Position numbers and translations under genes: made by a program. A DNA stretch of 64,000 nt, from contig JAKQYF010000001.1 of the NCBI GenBank assembly GCA_023356535.1, positions 1 to 64,000 on the forward strand, written 5' to 3'. How positions within the stretch are numbered: position 1 is the first letter of the stretch; every line of letters starts with the position of its first letter. Positions 18,520 to 28,032 of the stretch are shown piece after piece. This DNA comes from Trichodesmium sp. MAG_R03. Lineage in GTDB: Bacteria; Cyanobacteriota; Cyanobacteriia; Cyanobacteriales; Microcoleaceae. The notes beneath the pieces were generated by a model. That model did not search any database. It was given only the letters and a program-made list of their open reading frames with translations, and was not told the DNA's origin.

Positions 18520-18701
18520 CAGTTCTTTAATCTATGAGGTACAGTTTTAGATGCCCTCACCCTTAAAAAGCCAGGGCAAACTCATCTAAAATTTTATTGA
18601 CAAATAAATATTTTACAGATTATCTATACTCCAACCCACCTTCTATACTCTTTATAAAGGTTGCATGGGACGCTCCTACCTATTCCCTAATCTCTAAAAC
18701 C

Positions 18702-19472
18702 TTATAAATTTTTGAGTTGGGCATCCTGATTAAAAAATTGCCTACATAAACCATAAGTAACTAATAAACTTGTAACTAAATTTGCAAAAGCTAAAAGAAA
18801 CATAATTAACATTTGATATGCCACAGCATCCAGAGGATTAATACCACTTAATAATTGACCAGTAACAATGGCAGGAAGGGTGACAATTCCAATTACCATC
18901 ATTGAATTTAAAGTAGGTATTAATGCCCCACGAATAGCATCTTTTCTATATTTAACAATTGCTTGTTCAGGGGTTGCCCCTAAACTTAAATAAGTTTCAA
19001 TTTCTACTGGATTAGAATTAATTTGATTGACAAGTCTTTCTCCAGCGATCGCTGCTGCATTCATCCCATTTCCTAATACTATTCCCACTAAAGGAATTAA
19101 ATATTGAGGTTCATACCAAAGCTCTGGTTTAACTACCAATAAATTTGTATAGCTGATACTTAAAGTTGTACTGGTTAAAATAGAACTCCAAACTAAAGGT
19201 AATAATAGAGGTATTTTTTGACTAATCCTATTTCTAGCAACCACAGAAGCAATTGCTAACATAAGAGCTAAAATAGTAATCACTAACCAAGGTTGTTTAG
19301 TTGTAAAGACTATTGCCAATATATATCCCACAAATATTAACTGTACAATAGTGCGAACTGTAGCTATTAATAGTTGCCATTCTAATCCTAATTTTTGCCA
19401 AGCTGACAGACCAATAGCTATAGCGATAAGTCCTAAAGCCATAGCCATATCAGTAATTGTTAATTGAATCAT
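18702..19472 (-). CDS. fetB: FetB-type ABC transporter permease
   Basis: This 256-residue polytopic membrane protein of the UPF0014/FetB family has seven or so hydrophobic segments. Family blocks include VRTIVQLIFVGYIL, PLVGIVLGNGMNAAA and ALIPTLNSMMVIGIVTLPA. FetB is the permease half of the FetAB exporter reported to protect E. coli from iron and oxidative stress; the ATPase half would be FetA. No ATP-binding gene is adjacent, so the partner must be elsewhere or different. The ATG start is at 19470-19472, immediately downstream of a dispersed repeat that may contain its promoter. Confidence 0.85.
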   Translation of the reverse strand: MIQLTITDMAMALGLIAIAIGLSAWQKLGLEWQLLIATVRTIVQLIFVGYILAIVFTTKQPWLVITILALMLAIASVVARNRISQKIPLLLPLVWSSILTSTTLSISYTNLLVVKPELWYEPQYLIPLVGIVLGNGMNAAAIAGERLVNQINSNPVEIETYLSLGATPEQAIVKYRKDAIRGALIPTLNSMMVIGIVTLPAIVTGQLLSGINPLDAVAYQMLIMFLLAFANLVTSLLVTYGLCRQFFNQDAQLKNL

Positions 19473-19474
19473 AT

Positions 19475-19590
19475 CTATAGCAATCCTATTTTATTTGTGT
19501 CCAAAATCTTATCGCTTTTTGTTATGAGGGTTGGGGACAATGAGCAAGAGTTTCGGAGTTTATTTCTAGTTTTTGAATTGTTACAACTTA
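19475..19590. repeat. R5 repeat, copy 1
   Basis: A block from TCTATAGCAATCCTATTTTA to TTTCTAG is shared with 31560-31672 (same orientation, about 110 bases), including the segment GAGTTTCGGAGT. Copy 1 sits directly in front of fetB; copy 2 abuts a truncated sulfotransferase. Its left edge carries the GGATTGCTATAGA motif on the minus strand. The rest of the spacer to 19860 shows nothing recognisable. Confidence 0.6.
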
Positions 19591-19860
19591 TTTTAGGACT
19601 GCTATATTGTTATACCAAATTCAAAAAATGTCGCTGCAGTATCAATCTCAACACTCCTACCAACAGACTAAAACACTGTAACAGTATTTTTTGAAAATGG
19701 TATTAAAACTTGAATTTTTACATGAGCAATAATACTAACAAACTTCACCATAAGTATTGATTTCTAGTGAGGAATTACTAATTTATATTAAGTAACTAGG
19801 CATTAAAATTATCAGCTATGTAACTAGCAGATAATTTGCAATTTATTACTCCATCAATAG

Positions 19861-20530
19861 TTAATAGACTTTAAGAATACCCATGGGTAGCGTTGCACAA
19901 AAAACTACTGCAAAAACTTGACCTTGTTCTTTAGCACCCAACTGCTTTGCGATTAAAGAAACCCCAATAATACTTAGTGCACTCAACCACTTAACTAGGT
20001 TTGCGAAGATATCTCCACCGCTCAAAATTTGGAGGTGTGTAATAGTGAATTCAGCAAAAGGCGGATGAAATAATTGAGGTAAATTATAAGTTGGGTAATG
20101 AGCAACACTTTGGTTTTGCATCCAGTGAACAACGCGACTCATGTGGTACGTCATTGAGTCCCAGTTATTAGGAGGAGCCACCATAGCAATTAAACCAATT
20201 GTAGCCATAATAAGCCCAATTCCGCCTAGTAATATAAATGAACAGGGGTTGAGCTTTGGGAGCCTTAAAGATTTTCGGGACAGATAACGCTTTCCCTGTC
20301 GAATAAGTCGATAATAGATAAAAATTGAGGTACAGATAGAAAGTAACTACAGGGTGATCACTCCCACAAATGTTAGGCCGCGAAATAAGCTTAAAATTTC
20401 TGTAAATCCTGTCAGCAAAACTCCACAAGTAACTGCTGCTGACAAAAATGCACTACGCCAATCGCACTCTGGACTCCAGAATAATAGAAATAAAATGATA
20501 AATTTATGGCAGGTAAAATCCCAAACATTT
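19861..20530 (-). pseudogene. membrane glycosyltransferase (PMT/ArnT-like) remnant
   Basis: On the minus strand two frames together give an N-terminal membrane segment (LTGFTEILSLFRGLTFVG, then LGGIGLIMATIGLI). These lead into APPNNWDSMTYHMSRVVHWM and AHYPTYNLPQLFHPPFAEF. The NWDSMTYH/HWMQN block resembles the catalytic-loop region of dolichyl-phosphate-mannose-like GT39/GT83 membrane glycosyltransferases. The frame is shifted near 20200 and closed by stops near 20340, and the gene ends after about 115 codons of the main part, far short of the ~500 residues expected. It is dead, and marks the glycan island as a site of gene turnover. Confidence 0.55.
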
Positions 20531-20763
20531 TGCCCATCTCCATAGTTTTTTCCATAAGAGATTATTTAATGCTAACAATGTCGAGTAAGATAGACTTACC
20601 TAGGGAGTATCTCCAAAGTAATACGAAAATCTTTCTGCCCCATTGTTTTTGATAAAAACCTCTAGATCTTTTAAGATAAAGGTTTAGCCGGAAATTATCT
20701 TTGCCGGTTACTGCTTTATTTAATACTTAGATTATTGACTAGAAAGTGTGCAGTTATTTCAAT

Positions 20764-20909
20764 GACTATTGCTAGCTAAGGCTTACAGCAATCTTATCTT
20801 AATGTTAAAAAATCTCAAGATTAAACTATAAGTGCTGTAAGACAGTTCCTATAATACTTTCACTATTTAAAGCAAATAATTTTTGAGGAGAACTTTGTAC
20901 TCTCCAGTT
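20764..20909. repeat. R3 repeat, copy 1
   Basis: The segment starts GACTATTGCTAGCTAAGGCTT and ends GAACTTTGTACTCTCCAGT. Both ends and several inner blocks (AGATTAAACTAT, ATACTTTCA) recur at 48333-48473. It lies just upstream of the DegT aminotransferase gene, so it may overlap its promoter. There is no coding capacity. The rest of the 20531-20966 spacer is featureless to me. Confidence 0.6.
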
Positions 20910-20966
20910 ATTGATAATTTCGCCAATTATTACTATAATTTAATACTCTAATTTATTACTATTGAT

Positions 20967-22118
20967 ATGACTAATATTCCCCCCCTAGACTTAACACAAC
21001 AGTATGAAATAATTAGCGAAAAAGTCAATACTAGAGTTCAAGAAGTACTTAGCTCTGGTCGATACATTGGTGGTTCTATTGTTGATGATTTTGAGCAACA
21101 ATTTGCTAAATATATAAATGTATCTCATTGTGTCTCTTGTAACTCTGGCACTGATGCTCTATTTCTAGCTTTACGGGCTGTGAATATTGGGCTTGGGGAT
21201 GAAGTAATTACTACTCCTTTCACTTTTTTCGCCACTGCTGAAGTAATTAGTGCAGTGGGGGCAACTCCAATTTTTATCGATATTGATCCCCAGACTTTTA
21301 ATTTAGATATTCAACAACTTGAACTAGCGATAACTGAAAAAACAAAAGCTATTTTGCCAGTACATTTATTTGGTCAACCTGTAGATATGACACAGTTAAT
21401 GGCGATCGCTCGTTCTCACAATTTAATAGTTATCGAAGACTGTGCCCAAGCTACAGGAGCAGAATGGCATCAGCAAAAAGTCGGAAGTTTTGGTGATATT
21501 GGTTGTTTTAGTTTTTTTCCTACTAAAAATTTAGGAGCTTTTGGAGATGGTGGCGCTCTGACCACAAATAATCAAGCGATCGCTGCTCAAGTGCGAATAC
21601 TCAAAAATCATGGACAGTCTGCCAAATATTTTTCTGAACATATCGGTATTAACAGTCGTCTTGATACCATACAAGCTGCAATTCTGCAAGTCAAATTACC
21701 TTATCTAGATAGTTGGAATCAGCAGCGTCGTAACCTAGCAAATCATTACCATAAATTTCTTAGTAATATCACTGCTGTACTTCCTCCTCAAGAGTTGGCT
21801 GGAGGTATATGTGTTTGGAACCAATACACAATTATCTTGAAAAGTCAAGACTTAGAAGCTACAGTAGAGTCTCATTTTTCTAATTCTCTGCGTGATTGGG
21901 TTCGCGCTCAGTTACAAAATCAAGGAATAGGTTCAGCAATTTACTATCCTACACCTTTACATTTACAGCCTATTTATAAATTTTTGGCACACCGTCAATT
22001 GCCAGTAGTAGAACAAGTTTGCCATCAGGTTTTGTCTTTGCCGATGTTTCCTGAACTTTCTACTCTACAACAAGAGCAAGTGGTATTTACTTTGAAAAAT
22101 TGTTTGCAAGAACTATGA
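20967..22118 (+). CDS. DegT/DnrJ/EryC1/StrS-family aminotransferase
   Basis: This 383-residue PLP enzyme transaminates a keto group on a nucleotide-activated sugar. The lysine that would form the Schiff base is Lys187 in FFPTKNLGAFGDGG. Asp158 in EDCAQATGA would bind the pyridine nitrogen. The N-terminal GRYIGGSIVDDFEQQF and CNSGTDALFLAL blocks are family landmarks. The length is typical. It probably makes an amino sugar for the surface glycan encoded around it, but the specific sugar is unknown. ATG start; transcribed alone. Confidence 0.93.
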   Translation: MTNIPPLDLTQQYEIISEKVNTRVQEVLSSGRYIGGSIVDDFEQQFAKYINVSHCVSCNSGTDALFLALRAVNIGLGDEVITTPFTFFATAEVISAVGATPIFIDIDPQTFNLDIQQLELAITEKTKAILPVHLFGQPVDMTQLMAIARSHNLIVIEDCAQATGAEWHQQKVGSFGDIGCFSFFPTKNLGAFGDGGALTTNNQAIAAQVRILKNHGQSAKYFSEHIGINSRLDTIQAAILQVKLPYLDSWNQQRRNLANHYHKFLSNITAVLPPQELAGGICVWNQYTIILKSQDLEATVESHFSNSLRDWVRAQLQNQGIGSAIYYPTPLHLQPIYKFLAHRQLPVVEQVCHQVLSLPMFPELSTLQQEQVVFTLKNCLQEL

Positions 22119-22354
22119 ATAATTGTGGCTTTAATATTTATTTAATATTTCTTTAATATTTCTTGAGGAAATTTATAGTTTTGTATACTATGCTTATAGC
22201 GGGGGTTAAACTTGATATGCCTACCTAGTTACTGCAAATTTGCCATTAGTTAAATTAGTACAAGGGGTACAAAAAGTTGATCTAATACCTAAACTTAAAC
22301 CCTTTCGACCATAGCCACAATAAATAAAAAATATAAAATTATAAGAGGAAAACA

Positions 22355-24037
22355 TTGAAGGTGGGGAACAATCACTTAAGTTCAAATAGACGCTACGATC
22401 CAGAGGCGATCGCTGAATATTATTATAATCGTCTTTGGTTAGTTATCTGGAGATTTCTTGTTATAGTCTTTTCTTTTGCTAGTTTTCTTTTGGGAATTTT
22501 GTGGGACAAATGGCGATATCACAAAGTTGAAGATACCCCCGAACGAGCCACTCAACTGCGAAAAATACTAACTCACTTAGGACCAACATTTATTAAAGTA
22601 GGTCAGGCATTATCCACAAGACCTGATTTAATTCGTAAAGACTTTTTAGAAGAACTCACAAAACTACAAGATCAATTGCCAGCTTTTGATGATGAGATAG
22701 CCATCTCAATTATAGAAACAGAGTTAGGCCAAAAAATCAACGATCTGTATATGGAAATCTCTCCCAGACCAGTTGCAGCAGCTAGTCTAGGTCAGGTCTA
22801 CCAAGCACGCCTTCGAAGTGGCGAAAATGTAGCAATAAAAGTTCAAAGACCTAACTTATTACCTATTATAACTCTTGATTTATTCTTAATGCGGTGGGCA
22901 GCAAGTTGGCTAGCTCCCTGGTTGCCTCTAAATCTTGGCCATGATTTATCCCTAATCATAGATGAATTTGGTACAAAGCTATTTGAAGAGATTGACTATA
23001 TAAATGAAGGACGTAATGCAGAAAGATTTGCTACGTATTTCGCAGATGACCCAAATATAAAAGTACCATTAATATATTGGCGTTATACTACTACCCATGT
23101 TTTGACCTTAGAATGGATTGATGGTCTAAAATTGTTAGACACAGAAAAACTTCAAGCAGCAGGTCTTGATACAGATACTCTGATTACAGTAGGTGTAACT
23201 AGCGGTTTACGTCAGTTACTAGAGTTTGGCTTTTTTCATGCAGATCCTCATCCGGGCAACTTATTTGCCTTAAGAGATGGTCGAATGGCCTACATTGATT
23301 TTGGCATGATGGATCAATTGGAGCAGCACACTAAAGAAACTTTGGTGGACTCAGTAATTCATTTGATTAATAAAGACTATCAGGAGTTGACTCAAGATTT
23401 TGTCAAGCTTGGGTTTTTGGCACCTGATGTAGATATTCAGCCCATCATACCAGCTTTAGAAATAGTGCTGGGAGATATTATGGGTGAAAGAGTCAAGGAT
23501 TTTAACTTTAAGACAATTACAGATAAGTTCTCGGAATTAATGTATGACTATCCTTTCCGAGTACCTGCTAAGTTTGCTCTAATTATTCGTTCTCTAGTTA
23601 CTCAAGAGGGCTTAGCTCTTTCCTTAAATCCAAATTTCAAAATTGTAGATATAGCTTATCCTTATGTGGCAAGAAGGCTATTAAAAGGTGAGTCCCCAGC
23701 ATTACGTCGTCGGTTGATTGAGGTATTGTTTAAAGATGGAAAGTTTCAGTGGGAAAGGTTAGAAAATTTAATTGGGATAGCCCGGACAGACCAAAATTTT
23801 GATATATTACCTACTGCCCAATTAGGTTTACAATATATTTTGAGCGAAGAGGGTGAATTTCTCCGAAAACAATTGATACTAGCAATAGTAGAAGATGATC
23901 GGATTCATACAGAGGAAGTTAGTCGTCTTTGGGGCTTAATTCAAGATGACTTAAAACCTAGTCGCTTGTTCAATATTGCTTTGAATGCTCTAGCAGAATT
24001 TTCTACAGAGAGAGCTGCGGCAATTTTACAAAAATAG
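22355..24037 (+). CDS. ABC1/UbiB-family atypical kinase
   Basis: This 560-residue protein-kinase-like ATPase of the UbiB/ADCK/ABC1K family functions in isoprenoid-quinone or prenyl-lipid metabolism in bacteria and plastids. The KxGQ motif (FIKVGQALSTRPD) is at 81-84, the Ala-rich loop replacing the usual P-loop (AAASLGQVYQA) at 141-151, the invariant lysine in VAIKVQRP at 162, and the metal-binding YIDFGMMD near 310. The start is TTG at 22355, preceded by AAGAGGAAA at good spacing; no ATG lies nearby. A small membrane protein gene follows 20 bases later and is probably co-transcribed. Confidence 0.92.
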   Translation: MKVGNNHLSSNRRYDPEAIAEYYYNRLWLVIWRFLVIVFSFASFLLGILWDKWRYHKVEDTPERATQLRKILTHLGPTFIKVGQALSTRPDLIRKDFLEELTKLQDQLPAFDDEIAISIIETELGQKINDLYMEISPRPVAAASLGQVYQARLRSGENVAIKVQRPNLLPIITLDLFLMRWAASWLAPWLPLNLGHDLSLIIDEFGTKLFEEIDYINEGRNAERFATYFADDPNIKVPLIYWRYTTTHVLTLEWIDGLKLLDTEKLQAAGLDTDTLITVGVTSGLRQLLEFGFFHADPHPGNLFALRDGRMAYIDFGMMDQLEQHTKETLVDSVIHLINKDYQELTQDFVKLGFLAPDVDIQPIIPALEIVLGDIMGERVKDFNFKTITDKFSELMYDYPFRVPAKFALIIRSLVTQEGLALSLNPNFKIVDIAYPYVARRLLKGESPALRRRLIEVLFKDGKFQWERLENLIGIARTDQNFDILPTAQLGLQYILSEEGEFLRKQLILAIVEDDRIHTEEVSRLWGLIQDDLKPSRLFNIALNALAEFSTERAAAILQK

Positions 24038-24057
24038 GATAAAAGGAAGTTTTTTTT

Positions 24058-24411
24058 GTGTATAATCTGCCTCAACCTCCCTATCTTTTAATTGCAGTTG
24101 GTTTGTTAATGAGTTTATCTTCAGGAGTAGTATTTGCTAAATTAATTAAGCAACTGGTTAAAAAGTGGTCAGAAAATCCTGCTACTTGCAACATAGCTAG
24201 TATGAGAGGATTAACATTACAAATTCCTTATTTAGGTATTGCTAGTGGAGCATTAATTTTTTTATCCTCAAGCTTGCAGTTGTTTGGATTTACTAATTTA
24301 GTTGCCTATTCTATTTGTTTACCTTTAACGATAGGAACTGGATCACTTGTTTGGATTCAGTTTCGTAAAATTTTAGATAAGATGGAACTGGGCATAAAGG
24401 AAAAGAATTGA
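24058..24411 (+). CDS. small integral membrane protein following the UbiB-family kinase gene
   Basis: I do not recognise this 117-residue protein. It has two clear hydrophobic hairpins: YLLIAVGLLMSLSSGVVFA near 9-27, and two helices around 59-95 (LGIASGALIFLSSSLQLF and LVAYSICLPLTIGTGSLVW). It ends in a short charged tail. The start is GTG at 24058 with AAAAGGAAG upstream. The 20-base gap and shared strand suggest an operon with the upstream kinase gene. It could be a partner in the same membrane process, but nothing in the sequence proves that. Confidence 0.65.
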   Translation: MYNLPQPPYLLIAVGLLMSLSSGVVFAKLIKQLVKKWSENPATCNIASMRGLTLQIPYLGIASGALIFLSSSLQLFGFTNLVAYSICLPLTIGTGSLVWIQFRKILDKMELGIKEKN

Positions 24412-24485
24412 AATTTTATCATCAATCTTTAAATATATACTCTTTCTTAGAAGTTGTTTGATAAATACTGCTAGGGATTGATAAA

Positions 24486-24572
24486 TTATAAAAACTTAAC
24501 CTCTTCTCCAACCATTCCCTACAAGGGAATGAGGGTTTAAAAGCCTCTATCATCGTAGAAGAGATTTTTTTT
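24486..24572. terminator. possible stem-loop terminator region
   Basis: CCTCTTCT at about 24501 pairs with AGAAGAG at about 24558, which is followed by ATTTTTTTT. A smaller hairpin (TTCCCTACAAGGGAA) lies inside. It is located after the kinase/membrane protein pair and before the epimerase. The long loop makes this an imperfect intrinsic terminator. Confidence 0.35.
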
Positions 24573-24632
24573 ATGAGTTTATAAACAGGTTCTTCATTTC
24601 AAGAAATAGTAAAGATAATAATATAGCTAAAA

Positions 24633-25577
24633 ATGAGTAATGTCATAGTTACAGGAGTAGGTGGATTTATTGGGTCTCATTTAGCAGAAACTCTATTAAA
24701 TAAAGGTGATAAAGTAATAGGAATAGATGAGTTTAATGATTACTATAACCCTACTTTGAAGCGTCAGAATATTTATCAATTTCAAGACCATCCTGCTTTT
24801 CAACTAATAGAAAATGATCTTCAATCTTTGAATTGGTCAGAGTTACTTGTAGATGTAGATATAGTTTATCATCAAGCTGCTCAAGCTGGGGTTCGTGCTA
24901 GTTGGGGTGAAGGTTTTCGCGCTTATACAGAACGTAATATAAATGCTACTCAAATAATTTTAGAAGCGGCTATTGATGCTCCTAATTTGAAAAGATTGGT
25001 TTATGCTTCTAGTTCTTCTGTGTATGGTAATGCTGAAACTTTTCCTACCCCAGAAACTGTTTGCCCTCAACCAGTATCCCCTTATGGAATTACTAAGTTA
25101 GCAGCAGAACAATTAGGTAAGTTATATCATCAGAATTTTGGTGTGCCCTGCGTATATTTACGCTACTTTACAGTATACGGTCCCCGGCAAAGACCTGATA
25201 TGGCCTTTCATAAATTTTTTAAGTGGATTTTGCAAGATCAACCAATTTCTATTTATGGAGATGGTCAGCAAACTAGAGATTTTACCTTTATTAGTGATGC
25301 AGTAGCAGCTAACTTATTAGCGGCTATAGTACCATTGGCAGTAGGTGAAGTATTTAATATAGGTGGGGGTAGTCGGGTTGTATTAGCAGAAGTTATTAAT
25401 ATAATGGAGGGAATAGTAGGACGTCCAATTAAGAAAAATTTTGTGGAAAAAGCTAGGGGAGATGCTCGTCATACTAGTGCGGATGTTTCTAAAGCTAGGA
25501 AAATTTTGGGTTATCAACCGCAGGTTTCTTTGACTGAAGGTTTGAGGCAAGAGTGGGAGTGGATGAAGTCGTTATAA
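24633..25577 (+). CDS. NAD-dependent nucleotide-sugar epimerase/dehydratase
   Basis: This extended short-chain dehydrogenase has 314 residues. The Rossmann loop is GVGGFIG at 8-14, the SSSSVYG strand is at 126-132, and the YGITK catalytic pair is at 151-155 (Tyr151, Lys155). RYFTVYGPRQRPDMA and GDGQQTRDFTF are hallmarks of UDP-glucose/UDP-glucuronate 4-epimerase-like enzymes, and the closest look is to the UDP-glucuronate 4-epimerase group. It supplies an activated sugar to the surface glycan pathway. The exact substrate is not resolvable by eye. Confidence 0.9.
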   Translation: MSNVIVTGVGGFIGSHLAETLLNKGDKVIGIDEFNDYYNPTLKRQNIYQFQDHPAFQLIENDLQSLNWSELLVDVDIVYHQAAQAGVRASWGEGFRAYTERNINATQIILEAAIDAPNLKRLVYASSSSVYGNAETFPTPETVCPQPVSPYGITKLAAEQLGKLYHQNFGVPCVYLRYFTVYGPRQRPDMAFHKFFKWILQDQPISIYGDGQQTRDFTFISDAVAANLLAAIVPLAVGEVFNIGGGSRVVLAEVINIMEGIVGRPIKKNFVEKARGDARHTSADVSKARKILGYQPQVSLTEGLRQEWEWMKSL

Positions 25578-25587
25578 ACTAAATAAA

Positions 25588-26414
25588 ATGAATATTTTTC
25601 AATCAGTTGTTAAGACAATTATTCCTGAAAAAAACGTGATTCTTTGAGACACATAAAAAATAAATACACCAAACAATTACAAAAAGCTATTTCCCCCCAG
25701 TCTTTAGAGATAAATTGGATTAAGAAAGAAGATAGCTGGCTTTTAGATAACTTCAAAGGACCAATCGTACCCATTCCCAAAGCTTTGATGAGGGAAAAAA
25801 TAGAAGAATTAGCACATCTTGCTAACCAACTCGGTCCTAAACCACTTTGGAAAGGATATGAAAATCTTCAAAATTATCCCTGGGATGTGAAAGACACAAC
25901 TCGTACAGCAAATCAAGTGCGAACTCAAGCAAAAGTAGGTGATTTTTATGCTCACCTGGTGCAAAAAAGAAAACCTTCCCTTGTGGTTGAATTTGGCACG
26001 GCATTTGGTGTTTCAGGAATGTATTGGCTTTCAGGATTAGAAGGTAATAATTTTGGAGAATTACTGACTTTCGATCCTAATGAGGTTTGGGCAGAAATTG
26101 CCAAGAAAAACTTATCTGGAATTAGCAATAGATTTCAGTTAGTTAATGGAACTTTTGAAGATAATATAGATGCTTATCTGGGGAGCGATCGCCAAATAGA
26201 TATGGCGTTTATTGACGCGATACATACCAGTGAATTTGTTTTTTCGCAGTTTGAAATTGTTGTTGCTAGGCTAGCTCCCAATGGGATTATTTTACTAGAT
26301 GATATTTATTTCTCTGAAGATATGAAGTATGCTTGGAAAACTATTGCTCTGAGCGATCGGGTTAAAGCTAGTGCTGCTATTGAAAGAGTTGGTATTGTTG
26401 AACTTAAAGGATAA
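25588..26414 (+). CDS. class I SAM-dependent methyltransferase, apparent one-base frameshift near the start
   Basis: The main frame (from TTG 25644, 256 residues) contains a SAM-binding Rossmann segment. VVEFGTAFGVSGMYWLSGL corresponds to motif I, LLTFDPNE to motif II, and a DMAFIDAIHT block is followed by GIILLDDIYFS. This matches 'class I methyltransferase' proteins of the CmcI/O-methyltransferase kind. A short frame starting at ATG 25588 (MNIFQSVVKTIIPEK) runs into the same region but is out of frame by one base. Adding one A to the A7 run at 25628-25634 would join them as PEKKRDSLRHIKNK. The real start is therefore probably 25588, with a homopolymer slip, sequencing error or recent mutation. 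It may methylate a glycan or sugar precursor. Confidence 0.75.
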
Positions 26415-26471
26415 TAATAATTGAGGATGGAGTTAGAAAAAAATTCTCTCTCCAATACAAAATTACTATTT

Positions 26472-26574
26472 ATAGTTGTTTTAATTAAGAATAAAACAAT
26501 TCTTCCCCTGAAATACTTTCATAGCAAGAAACGCTTGTCTCAATTTTAATTGAAACGACTATATCTGTAATTTT
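26472..26574. repeat. R4 repeat, copy 1 (inverted-repeat ends)
   Basis: The unit starts TATAGTTGTTTTAATT and ends AATTGAAACGACTATA, so its ends are inverted repeats. The middle AAATACTTTCATAGCAAGAA recurs at 32885-32977. It fits a small MITE-like repeat. Further along this spacer, 26785-26890 carries a diverged R2 end (GCATAAGTCCTG). No gene is credible in 26415-27141. Confidence 0.6.
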
Positions 26575-27141
26575 AACAAAAATAAAAATTAAATTTCATA
26601 GATTCTACCAACTACTAGCCCTAAGTAGTCTAAATTTTTAATTTCCACTGACATTAATAGACCAAAGTATTTATCAAGTTAAGCACGGATTATTGTCAAA
26701 ATATCTAACCGACCAATTGAAACACCCTTCAATTAAAATGAAGGTTATTTGACTTGAATTACTATTGGTTTTTTGAATAAAATAGTTAGGCGATTGCTAA
26801 CGCAAAGCTGGGCTAACGCATGAGACAAAGCGTGAAGTTCGTCGAAATTGTCATGCGCTATATATAGTGTCTTTGCATAAGTCCTGTTTGAGTAAGATTG
26901 ATAATTACCTACAAGTAAAAATAGTATTGCCTTTTTTAAATCTAGTTTTTTTAATTTAGGTTGATACAAATATTTATTGCTATAACTGAGTTTCAGCATA
27001 AAAAGTGTTTCATTCTTATTTGAAATAACTATAAGTCATATACACAACTATCAATATTAAGGGAAGAGAGTTATTTGGGTGTATATTTTACAACCTACCT
27101 TAGTCTAATTTGGATTTAAACTATGAGTAATCAAAAAATCC

Positions 27142-27921
27142 TCATTTATAATAAAATTCAAAATCTCTTAAAGCCATTATTCTAGATTTATTTAAACGAT
27201 AATGATAACCGATTCTTTTTTGTAACCTATCCCAATAAGTTGCTTTTGGTTTACTACGAGAAGCATCCCAGTGCTGAGTCACCCTACTAATTTTTTGCCA
27301 TGCTTCACTATTAATAACCCATCCAACTTTTGTAGCAGCTAATCCCATTAAACTACCTTCTCCAGCGTGCATTCCTCTCAATTCTGCATACTTAGAAATC
27401 TTCCCCCAAGTTTCCAAAAATTCTATTTCTTTACCATTATCTCTAACGATAATAAATAAGGCTTCCCCTATCCATCCACTACTATTAAATGACTCATCAT
27501 AAATATTTAGCTTATCTGCCAACTTTTGCAATATTGGTAAACTAGAAGCACGATATTTTGAAACATGTTCTACTAAATTTTTATGCCGTCCAGTAATTCC
27601 TGGTTTCCATTCAATATCTTCTGGTAGTGATTCTAAAATTCTAGTATCAGCATCTATACATATAGCTACTGGAAATAATGATATTGCTTTTTGGCAGAGA
27701 ACTCTTTTATCGTTATAACAATGTAGAATACCTTGTTGATGATGTTTAAAAGCTATTACATTTTTATGGCTACTAAAATCATTAGGTTTCTCTGTATAAA
27801 TTACCAGTGAAATTCCTGGAGCATTTGTTTCTAAATCTTTAACTAACTCCTTTGTTATATCGCGATATCTTTGCCCTAGTGCTAAAGTACAAAAACAAAA
27901 GTTTTTTTGTTTCTGAGTCAT
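27142..27921 (-). CDS. putative glycosyltransferase (GT-A type), paralogue of the broken copy at 32084-32780
   Basis: The 259-residue protein begins with a short beta strand FCFCTLALGQRYRD and has an acidic IDADTRI motif at about residue 95, as in DxD-type glycosyltransferases. The family is not one I can name. Conserved blocks shared with the truncated paralogue include GEGSLMGLAATK/GEGEAMGLVAAK and a terminal FEFYYK/FDFYYS. The start ATG is preceded by an AGGT-containing leader. It sits among other glycosyltransferase genes on the same strand. Confidence 0.65.
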   Translation of the reverse strand: MTQKQKNFCFCTLALGQRYRDITKELVKDLETNAPGISLVIYTEKPNDFSSHKNVIAFKHHQQGILHCYNDKRVLCQKAISLFPVAICIDADTRILESLPEDIEWKPGITGRHKNLVEHVSKYRASSLPILQKLADKLNIYDESFNSSGWIGEALFIIVRDNGKEIEFLETWGKISKYAELRGMHAGEGSLMGLAATKVGWVINSEAWQKISRVTQHWDASRSKPKATYWDRLQKRIGYHYRLNKSRIMALRDFEFYYK

Positions 27922-28032
27922 ATTTTTACCTGGAAATTTTATAACAACAAGAAATGCTTAAAGTTATTTGGGTTGAATAAGTGGAACAATTAGGAAGTAA
28001 TTTTGAGTATAACACTGATAACTGAAATGACC

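Noticed and set aside
26745..26999. 84-codon minus-strand frame between the methyltransferase and glycosyltransferase genes
   Set aside because: It overlaps an R2-type repeat end and shows no protein-like pattern.
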